Source: Anagrus nilaparvatae
Lineage: Eukaryota; Arthropoda; Insecta; Hymenoptera; Mymaridae
Direction of reading: 5' to 3'
DNA: 64,000 bases
NCBI GenBank assembly: GCA_022575985.1
Contig: JAKSXM010000040.1
Coordinates: forward strand, 16,510,001 to 16,574,000
Shown piece by piece: positions 56,231 to 64,000 of the stretch. The first letter of the stretch is position 1. Every line of letters starts with the position of its first letter. A model generated the notes under the pieces. That model saw only the letters and a program-made list of their open reading frames with translations, did no database searches and had not been told where the DNA came from. The position numbers and the translations under genes are program-made.

Positions 56231-56430
56231 TCCTCATCCTAGAAAAAGGCCCCTTCTTGAAGGGGCCCAAAAAAAAATGATTTCAGACCATACTTCTTTA
56301 TTTCGAAACATTAAGCCAACCATATTCTCAGGTGTAATTTGACCGATATTAGCTTCTAATTGAAACTTTTTACCAGCCCATCTATCGCAATTAAAGGAAG
56401 TGTGTTCCGGCGTGTGTTCCGGCAAAATTC
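56231..56430 (-). pseudogene. C-terminal fragment of another R1-type LINE (family R1-d)
   Basis: The minus strand reads PEHTPEHTSFNCDRWAGKKF and GQITPENMVGLMFRNKEVWS, the C-terminal pattern EHT..F.C.RW......ITPEN....ML of R1/LOA-type ORF2, then is cut. A GGCGTGTGTTCC duplication sits at its inner edge. It lies tail to tail with copy D. Confidence 0.6.
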
Positions 56431-57560
56431 CAATTTCGGGATTGTCATTAAAAGTTTTATAGAAGATACTTTTGATTCTACCTGCAATAGATGAACTGTA
56501 CTTTTCCCATTTACTGTAACTTTTAAGTAAGTACAGGCACCGTATGCAAGTTGGGAAGCATCAGCGAATCCTTATTATTCATACTTCGCGTTTGGTACAT
56601 AATGCAACCATCTTGATATTTTAATATTTTTTACAGCTAACATGACATTATACCAGGATAAAAATTCCTCGCATAACTCATAGGGAGCTTATCTTACCAA
56701 TCAACCTTTGCTAGCCAAAGTTTTTGGAACAAAATTTTGCCTGTGATAATTACTGGTACCCGCCAACCTAAGGGGTCCAAAAATTTGGCTATACTTGCCT
56801 TTTATGAAGCTGATCAATAGTAAAGGAAAAGGAAAAATAATCTTAATTAATCGATCAATAAAGCCTTAATAGATCAAAATACGAATGAGACGAATCTATT
56901 TGAAAACAAATATTAATAGGAAAGTTTAATAAAGCTTCATTATTAAGTTTCCATTTATGCAATGAAAAACCATCTGCCTTGCAGAGTCCAATTAATCACT
57001 GCTGTTTATTTGCAGTTTCTTTCAAGGAATGTCAGACTGAAAGCGTCTCATCCATATAAGTTTATTTAACTAATACATCTACTGCTAATAGTAAATTTTG
57101 TCCTTTGTTAGGTTAGCTTACTGTATTAAGTAATCAAGATTTTACTGGCTCATCCCTATTAAAACGCCGTAGGAATTGCGGAATACGCCTATCTTCCTCG
57201 TGAACCAATTTGCCTAAGTATATGTTGGATATCAGAGACAAAAACAAACTTCGCATGCTTGCTCGTTTGGAGTAATCATTTTTGAAGACTTATCAAAAAC
57301 TTCTTCTTGTCTCCAAAATTTTTCCAAATCAAACGTTAGCTAAGATTCACCTAATTCAGTATAAACTGTAGAACCACAAATAGAACTAGTACCTTAATTT
57401 CCAGAAACGATCCAACCAAGCATAAAACTCATGGCTATCGGTTCAAAAGGAGATCCTCTAACTACCATACCTTCAACTATCGAGGCATGGGCAGAAGTGC
57501 CTTACAAAACCTGCATCTGAACCGTACCACTAAAATCAGGATCAGCTAAAGATAAATTTT
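56431..57560 (-). pseudogene. BEL/Pao reverse transcriptase to RNase H region
   Basis: Minus-strand remnants: VHEEDRRIPQFLRRFNRDEP (RT entry, about 57215-57150), AKFLDPLGWRVPVIITGKIL (about 56800-56730), RWLHYVPNAK and GFADASQLAYGA (RNase H start, about 56600-56540), and MTIPKLEFC near 56440, which is where the LINE fragments begin. The reading frame is broken by many stops. The catalytic YVDD-type box was not located. Confidence 0.75.
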
Positions 57561-57689
57561 TCAAATAATTAAATCGTTAGTTTTTATAGAACAAAAAGGG
57601 CATTAGCTGTGATCTTGGGGAGAACATAAACTTCTTTTTGTAACTCAAAATCAGAGTAAAAGTGAAGTTTTTACCTAAAAGAAACAATT

Positions 57690-57960
57690 TTGTCGCTACT
57701 ATATGAAATATGACCACCAACGCCCGAAATGGATAATTTTATGGTATCTACGGTTATGTAATTTATTAACTAAAGATTTCTTTATAAAGGAAATCTGCGA
57801 AACCTGATCCACTAAGGCACTATCTAATGCTTGACAATCATTTTTTTTAACTTTTATCATAGCAGTTGCAAGCAAAACTTGATTAGGTAAATGTCATGAA
57901 GAGTTACTTCAAATCAACATTAGTTACTTCCACTAATGTTGATTTTTCGTAAAAAAGACA
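57690..57960 (-). pseudogene. BEL/Pao aspartic protease remnant
   Basis: The minus strand reads LPNQVLLATAMIKVKKNDCQ, then ALVDQVSQISFIKKSLVNKL, matching the LLPTA..V... LLDSGSQ.SFI pattern of BEL/Pao proteases. The active-site DSG/DTG is changed to DQV, so it is dead. Upstream gag is not seen. Confidence 0.65.
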
Positions 57961-59473
57961 CCACAACAAATTCAACAATAATCAAAAAAAGTTTCTTTAA
58001 TTTTTCTTCATCAATTTTTTGATTTTACTCAAGATTTTTTTGTAGGTGTTTTTATCTTTTTCGTCAATTTTTATAAATAAAAGAAAAAAATTTCAATTAA
58101 AATAAAGTTTATTCATGATAAAGATTTTTGTATTAAAGAGAACGCATGCCTTGATATAAGTCAGATGTTTTGTATCCTTCGTGCACGTGTTTCTGGTCGA
58201 CGCCATTATACACACTTTTCTATTTAATGTGTTCAAAAAATAACTTGAAGACCCTTATATTTTTAAATGTTTTTTTATTTTTTTTTTTTTAATAAATTAA
58301 CTGGTACACTTTTACAAGGGATGTCACTTATATTGATTAAAAGGGTTAATTAATAAATAATAACATTAATTAAAGGCAGAAATTTATTTATTTAAAGAAT
58401 GACTGAAGGTCAGCGTCTTAAGCGGGAGCTCTAGCGACAAACTGAGCCCGCATTTATTGAGGCGTGCTTTCATCTCACACACACACAAGCTATTATATAC
58501 ATATATACATTTTCACAACAAGCAGCTCGTAGCGGTTTTTTGTTGACAATATTGTAAATCGTGTTTTCTGTTTTAAACAATTTTTAATAAAAAAAAATAA
58601 CAGCTAAATAATTATTTCTTAGTGCAATAAACCTTAATAAAGTAATTAATATTAAATTATATATTATAAACAAAAATTTAATTTAAAAACTAAAGATGAT
58701 TGACTATATCAGTATAATGTTTCATGTTGATTATTAATGAATAATTGATAGATAATTTATAAAATATTAATTTTTGTAAAAAAAATCTTTTTTTTCAGAT
58801 TGTTCATTATTTATTCGTGAACAATCAACATTAACATACTAATATAATCAACAGTTTATGGCCTTTAGGTCAAATGTAGCTTTTTGTTATTAATACATAA
58901 TTTAATATTAAGTTACCTTATTCAAATTTAAATTATAAGTTTTTATATCCCTACCTACCTATAAGTGAAAAAATATTAAATTTTTAACACAAATTATAAA
59001 TTACATTTTTTATATTAATATGTTAAAAAAATCATGCCATTTTCGCCGAAAATATAAAATATTATTTTTTATTTATTATTATTATTATTTTTATTTTTAA
59101 AAAAGAGTTCAAAAATAATATAGAATATTTTAATTTCAAAAAGTATATGGGTGGTTTTGACTGGAACTGTATATTTTTTTATTGTTTACGGCACAACACT
59201 AATTATATTTTTTTTTTTTTTTTTTTGTATATTTATGTTTATCAAGGTCCAAAAACCTAAAATTTTCAGTGGTACTCCTACAAATATAAAAATAAATTCT
59301 ACGGGTTATTCTTATAGGATTTTTTAATTTATGCAGACGGAGGTGACATGGACGGTGGCGACATATTGAATGTATTATTGAAATAACTTTGTATTGAAGC
59401 CATCAAATTTTCTCAAACTCTGGTTATCTTATTGTTTCATCAAAACACATAACTGAACAAGATATATTAAGTA
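57961..59473. other. AT-rich DNA, nothing recognised
   Basis: 58390-58530 is somewhat GC-richer with a CA repeat. No gene, LTR pair or foldback seen. Confidence 0.4.
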
Positions 59474-59850
59474 CTAGCTGCCTCTGGCTCGCTTTGCTTG
59501 CCCCGGCAACCACCATGGTGGCTGCGCCCCCCTGGACCCCTGCAACTTGATTTTTTCAAAGATATGTTGTTTTAGGTTACTCAATATTTTGTAAAATAAT
59601 CTTTTTTTACCGGAAGTAATATCTAAAATTTACTGAATCATAAAAACTACGGGCTTATTAACCCAGATGGTTAATTAGTGAACAGCAATACAAAGATTCA
59701 ACCATCCTTCCATAGAATCCACAAGCAAATGTTGTTTCCCTCGAATACCCATTCTAAGGTTCTACCTTATAATAGCTGTTCAAGCTTGTTTTAGTTCCTA
59801 TTTTCAGTTACTACATTTGTGGCTGATAAAAATTAGAAATATATATTATA
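59474..59850 (-). repeat. Helitron-like dispersed repeat, copy 2
   Basis: Minus orientation: the end CTAG lies at 59474-59477 followed inward by CTGCCTCTGGCTCGCTTTGC, GGTGGCTGCGCCCCCCTGG, CAATATTTTGTAAAATAATC and TTGTTTCCCTCGAATACCCA, to GATAAAAATTAGAAATATAT at the other end. It is immediately followed head to tail by copy 3. Confidence 0.7.
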
Positions 59851-60926
59851 CTAGCTGCCTCCAGCTCGCTTTGCTCACCCCGGCAACCGCCATCGGGGAT
59901 GCGCCCCCCTGGACCCCTGCAACTTGATATTTTCAAAGATATGTTGCTTTAGGTTACTCAATATTTTGTAAATAATCTTTTTTTACCCGATAAGTAATAA
60001 CTAAAATTTACTGAATCGTAAAAATTACGGGCTTATTAACCCAGACGGTTCATTAGTGAACAGCAATACAAAGCTTCGCCACCCTTCCATATAATCCACA
60101 AGCAAATGTTGTTTCCCTCGAATACCCATTCTGTGATAAAAATATACGGCTTACGTCGTTTGAAAGGTGTCACTTACACCAAAAAAAATAGATTTACCAA
60201 AAGTTATTTCAAATTAGCGAAAAATCTATTTTATACCATTGAGCCGTAAACACGTAAATTTGCGTTTCTAGGCCCAGAATTCCTATTGGAATGAATGGGA
60301 GACTGTTTGCATGTCTTTTCAACATATGAAAGTAGTTTTCCAGTAATAATTAGCTTTTTAAAATGCTTTTTGGCCTACATAAGAATTTGTGAAGCTAAAA
60401 ACTCAAAATTCCCATGTTATTTAAATAGGAAAATTTAGGTGGTTACAGGCACGTGTTATTGCAAGGCAAAAGCAAAATCCTTGGAACTGGGAGAATTTTT
60501 TATGACCAAGAGTTCACAAAAAATCCTGGGGAGCAAAGTTTTTCCATAAAGTCCAAAAATAGGTACACTCTAATACTCATAAGCAAATAAAAAATAAAAA
60601 TTTGAGTAGTGGTTATATTACGCTCTTAATGAGCTGTTATAAGCTTTAAATTATATTGAGAATGTCTAAAACAATTAATTTCATAGTAATTTTTAAAAGT
60701 CACCTAAATTAATATTAATTTCTTTTTTTTTTCTAATAAATCAATTAGAAAAAAACAAAAAATACAAATTATTTTTATTAATTTTTGAAATTGGTGGGGG
60801 TCTGTAGGCTGGCGCCTAGAGCGCCTAATGGATGATTTGGCCCTGATAACTATTCAAGCTTCTTTTAGTTCCTGTATTCATTTTATATATTAGTGGCTGA
60901 TAAAAATTAGAAATATATATAATATT
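59851..60926 (-). repeat. Helitron-like dispersed repeat, copy 3, split by an insertion
   Basis: Starts again with CTAGCTGCCTCCAGCTCGCT. Copy 3 matches copy 2 to 60132, is interrupted by 60133-60843, and resumes with TTCAAGCTTCTTTTAGTTCC to TAAAAATTAGAAATATATAT. Tandem head-to-tail copies are frequent in Helentron-like elements; assignment is inference. Confidence 0.65.
60133..60565 (+). repeat. Half copy of the 20.8-kb palindrome family
   Basis: Collinear with 21110-21572: GGCTTACGTCGTTTGAAAGG, TTTGCGTTTCTAGGCCCAGA, AAAGCAAAATCCTTGGAACT, CCAAAAATAGGTACACTCTA. Only one arm is present, plus the central module. 60570-60843 downstream is unassigned. Confidence 0.8.
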
Positions 60927-61100
60927 AGTCCCAAACTTTTATAATTTTCGAAAAATTGTTGTAACTTTTGATATATTGAACCGGTTACCTTGAAAATTTA
61001 GGTGTATACGTAAAAAATATGCCTTAATCGATTGAAATTCTTTTAGATAAAAAATTTTTCCTCAGTTTTCAGTTTTTTTGGTTTTTTTTTTTAAATTTGA
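60923..61100 (+). repeat. Direct repeat, left copy
   Basis: Matches 63829-64000: TATAATTTTCGAAAAATT, TTGTAACTTTTGATA, GATTGAACCG-type, TACCTTGAAAATTTAGGT, GAAATTCTTTT. The two copies bracket the minisatellite and the large foldback. Confidence 0.8.
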
Positions 61101-61465
61101 TAAAATTTTTTTCTTGGAAATTCAGTTTTTTCAACATTAAAATTTTTTGTCTTTATCAATCGAAAGAAAACCTAGCCTATGTTATAACCCGTAATTTTTG
61201 CCGTCTTTTGCCGTAAACCCGATGTCCGTAGCTTTTATCGTGTTCTAGTTTATCGCTTTCGGACATACATAGTTAAAGATATATATATACTAGCGTGCCA
61301 ACCCCTGCAGAGTGATTGAAGTATTGCGATAGGATATTTTTAATCACTTGCAAGGCGTACCTTATTCTTTTTGAAACAACTGATTCTTGACAGTGGTTGT
61401 AGATTTGGTATCGTAATACAACTTTATTAAAGTTTAAAGTTTTACTCTGTTAAATATAGAAAAAC
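61101..61465. other. Spacer with Helitron-like CTAG start
   Basis: ACTAGCGTGCCAACCCCTGC at about 61290 after a TA run resembles the start of another CTAG-ended repeat, continuing to TTGCAAGGCGTACC. No second copy is available in the window. Confidence 0.35.
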
Positions 61466-61670
61466 TGCATTGACCCAAAAGGATGACATTGGTCCAAAAA
61501 GTCCACATTGGTCCTAAAGGACCACATTGGCCCAAAAGGACCACATTGGCCCAAAATGACCACATTGGTCCAAAAGGTCCATTTTGGCCCAAAAGGACCA
61601 CATTGGCCCAAAAGGTCCATTTTGGGCCAAAAGGACCAGATTGGCCCAAAAGGTCCATGTGGCCCAAAGG
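61466..61670 (+). repeat. 19-bp minisatellite
   Basis: About ten units of CACATTGGCCCAAAAGGAC with variants (GGTCC, TTTTGG). Much more GC-rich than the surroundings. In one frame it mimics collagen (GPKGPHWPK), but the 19-bp period shifts the frame every unit. Confidence 0.88.
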
Positions 61671-62629
61671 GCTCAGGCGACAGCGGCGATGTCAGCGGCA
61701 GCGTTTATAACTTTATAATATATAGAGATATATTAGGGTAATTCAAAAAAAAATAAAAGTGCTTAAAATTAGTTCTTCATGGAGTATGTTATTGTACACA
61801 TGATAACAAGATACCATGGTAAATTTGAGCCCATTTGGTGACGTTTTAGAGGTTGCGCAAGTCTCTAGAAGCTTTTTCAAAAATGAAAAACGAGGACAGC
61901 TCACAGTGGATTCACAAAAATTTTTTAAAAGGCTTTAAATATCCCTAAGGATACGTTTTTTTGGTCGCTGGTTTCAAAATCATAGTCCCAGAACATAAAA
62001 ATGTGTTAAAAACCCCTAAATTGGCGAAAAACACCCTTTTTTTAGGGTAATTTTCCCAATTTTTCGCTAAAAATTGTTAAAAAACCAATGGAAAACTGTT
62101 ATCTTAGTATTTCTTTAAAAATGTGATTTACTGTTTGCATATTATATGATACACTTTTGCAATAAACGTAAAATTTTGGATACACTAGAGGAATTTGAAA
62201 TTTATAAAAATACACAAATAAATGCAAATAAATTAATTAATGATAAGTTACTAAATAAAAAAAACGTATTATTTGATAAAATAACAAAAAAACATATTAT
62301 ATAATAAAAAATAAGAAAAAGCAAAAATAAAAAATAAAAAATAAAAAGTAATAAAATAGAAGAAACGAATCAAAAAACATATTTTATATATTAACTTCCT
62401 CCTAGGGTGCACTTGTACATTAGAAAAAACAGATGTGATTTCAAACACTTATAAAAATTTTTTAAATTCTTTATTACATTATAAAACTAGAAATAATTTA
62501 AAAATCTTCATAATATAAAATCTTCATATGTATAAAAAATTTTTTTCATTTAGTCATAAAATAATTGTGAGTCGATACAGACATAATCTAAAGTTAGAAT
62601 ATCATATTCAAATGTTTTAAATAAATTTA

Positions 62630-62695
62630 GTATAATTATAATACAGACCTGATGATGGGAATTTATTCCTGAAACTAGTCGTCTAATTATTATAC
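62630..62695 (+). ncRNA. Type I hammerhead ribozyme candidate with palindromic stem III
   Basis: Outer stem I GTATAAT (62630-62636) pairs with ATTATAC (62689-62695). An internal loop follows (8 and 4 nt), then inner stem I AGAC (62645-62648) pairs with GTCT (62681-62684). Core CTGATGA (62649-62655) is exact. Stem II, TGGGAA..TTCCT, has two G:C, a G.U and an A:U pair. GAAA is at 62671-62674. ACTAGT (62674-62679) is self-complementary, and C62680 is the expected cleavage site (GTC). Core, helix order and internal loop match natural type I hammerheads, especially the dimer-forming ones known from Penelope-like elements and retrozymes. Weak point: the first stem II pair is U.U. Confidence 0.72.
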
Positions 62696-62940
62696 AAAAA
62701 CAAGTTATAAAAAGAAAGATCAATAAATAAATTAAAATAAATATGTTTTGATTTAATTAATTAAAAAAATCGCAAATAAAGTATTTTCTTCCCGTTTAAC
62801 CCCTACATTAAGGTTTCAATTAGCCAAAAATAAGGGTTGAACTACCCCAAATATCACAAAAAAATTGTATAATTTGTTAAATTTGATGTTTAACAAAGTT
62901 ATTGCTTATATTTGATGTAAGATATGATTATTTTACAAAA

Positions 62941-63094
62941 AAAAGCAAAATATACAACCCCTAGGAATGAAAACCACCCCCTTATTTTATTTCAACCCTT
63001 ATTTTTTTTCTTTAATAAATTAACATAAAATTTAAGGGTTGAAATAAAATAAGGGGGTGGTTATCATTCCTAGGGCTTGTATATTTTGCTTTTT
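62941..63094. repeat. Inner palindrome of the foldback spacer
   Basis: Arms 62941-63001 and 63033-63094 pair nearly perfectly (AAAAGCAAAATATACAA..., CCACCCCCTTATTTTATTTC / GAAATAAAATAAGGGGGTGG) around 31 bp. It is separated from the outer arms by the ribozyme-bearing segment on one side only. Confidence 0.85.
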
Positions 63095-63828
63095 TCAAAT
63101 CACATCTGTTTTTTCTAATGTACAAGTGCACCCTAGGAGGAAGTTAATATATAAAATATGTTTTTTGATTCGTTTCTTCTATTTCATTACTTTTTATTTT
63201 TATTTTTTATTTTTGCTTTTTCTTATTTTTTATTATATAATATGTTTTTTTATTATTTTATCAAATAATACGTTTTTTTTATTTAGTAACTTATCATTAA
63301 TTAATTTATTTGCATTTATTTGTGTATTTTTATAAATTTTAAATTCCTCTAGTGTATCCAAAATTTTACCTTTATTGCAAAAGTGTATCATATAATATGC
63401 AATCAATAAATCACATTTTTAAAGAAATACTAAGATAACAGTTTTCCATTGGTTTTTTAACAATTTTTAGCGAAAAATTGGGAAAATTACCCTAAAAAAA
63501 GGGTGTTTTCGCCAATTTAGGGGTTTTTAACACATTGACTATGGACTATGATTTTTGAAATCAGCAATCAAAAAAACGTATCTTTAGGGATATTTAGAGC
63601 CTTTTAAAAAATTTCTGTGAATCCACTGTGAGCTGCCCTCGTTTTTCATTTTTGAAAAAGTTTCTAGAGACTTGCGCGACCTCTGAAACTTCACCAAATG
63701 GGCTCAAATTTGCCATGGTATCTTGTTATCATGTGTACAATAACATACTCCATGAAGAGCTAATTTCAAGCACTTTTAATTTTTTTTGAATCACCCTAAT
63801 ATATATATATAGGATAGGATAGGATAGG

Positions 63829-64000
63829 ATTAGTCCTAAACTTATATAATTTTCGAAAAATTATTGTAACTTTTGATAGATTGAACCGATTACCTTGAAA
63901 ATTTAGGTAGATACCTAAAAAATATACCCGAATCGAATGAAATTCTTTTTGATAAAAAAATTTTTCTTCGGTTTTCAGTTTTTTAGTTTTTTTTTAAAAA
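63829..64000 (+). repeat. Direct repeat, right copy, cut by the window end
   Basis: Partner of 60923-61100. It is preceded by three AGGAT units (63812-63827). Confidence 0.8.

Larger units (their letters stand above)
52850..57960 (-). pseudogene. BEL/Pao retrotransposon polyprotein remnant
   Basis: Domains run right to left on the minus strand in the canonical BEL order: protease (57960-57700), reverse transcriptase (57300-56700), RNase H (56600-55079, split), integrase zinc-binding, core and C-terminal domain (54010-52900). Gag is not recognised beyond 57960 and no flanking LTR pair was identified. Stops and frameshifts are frequent throughout. It is further broken by a 500-bp direct-repeat insert at 54448-54943 and by LINE fragments at 55386-56430. 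Confidence 0.85.
61733..63800. mobile_element. 2.07-kb foldback element with ~705-bp inverted repeats
   Basis: Left arm 61733-62441, right arm 63096-63800, ends TTAGGGTAATTC and inverse GAATCACCCTAA, flanked by ATAT-rich DNA. Matches run through GAGTATGTTATTGTACACAT, TCCACTGTGA and AGGGTGCACTTGTACATTAG-type blocks with few differences. The 654-bp spacer holds a hammerhead ribozyme-like segment and a second inner palindrome. There is no transposase. Confidence 0.9.

Noticed and set aside
61434..61741. Overlapping frames reading GPKGP and WPKR repeats, as if collagen
   Set aside because: The 19-bp period shifts frame each unit, there are no splice sites of matching phase, and three frames are open at once; it is a minisatellite.

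Overview
This is a eukaryotic, very AT-rich and gene-poor window, most likely from an insect or other arthropod. Evidence: R1-clade non-LTR retrotransposons in several families, BEL/Pao LTR material, Tigger/pogo-like and piggyBac-like DNA elements, many foldback elements, AT satellites, and two in-phase collagen exons with consensus splice sites. No bacterial or organellar gene organisation is seen. The species cannot be resolved.

Host gene: only two host coding exons are supported, both on the + strand. One is a 90-nt exon (6108-6197, ten Gly-X-Y triplets), the other a 45-nt exon (30914-30958, five triplets). Both are phase 0. If they are consecutive exons of one collagen gene, the roughly 24.7-kb intron between them is a landing zone for nested transposons.

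1-6 kb holds an R1 3' end, a dead PIF/Harbinger-type transposase and diverged satellite-related DNA. 7.6-14.5 kb holds small hairpins, LINE fragments on both strands, a 3.1-kb element with ~970-bp terminal inverted repeats (TIRs) inside a LINE 3' end, a Helitron-like repeat and a palindromic MITE. 14.9-30.4 kb holds four R1-type copies. Copy A (15917-20022) lost its endonuclease, copy C (24709-26216) lost part of its reverse transcriptase, and copy B (26217-30413) is the most complete. A Jockey/CR1-like LINE and another palindrome lie among them. 31.5-36.2 kb holds an LTR-like segment, a Tigger element with its catalytic domain deleted, and BEL-type LTRs in inverted orientation.

36.2-46.2 kb is a 10-kb satellite complex: 45-bp, ~114-bp and ~165-bp arrays, the first two flanked by an inverted repeat, with a TTAA-flanked MITE inside. 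49.4-52.7 kb is a 2.3-kb palindrome whose arms carry a 25-bp minisatellite. 52.85-57.96 kb is a decayed BEL/Pao polyprotein on the minus strand, split by two LINE fragments. 59.5-64 kb holds tandem Helitron-like repeats, a 19-bp minisatellite and a 2.07-kb foldback element.

Most notable: the spacer of that last foldback contains a segment (62630-62695) that folds as a type I hammerhead ribozyme with a palindromic, dimer-type stem III. Two degenerate relatives lie at 32218-32286 (minus) and 52550-52625 (plus), the latter at the edge of the 50-52.7 kb palindrome. No intact autonomous transposon is present, so every transposon protein here appears dead.
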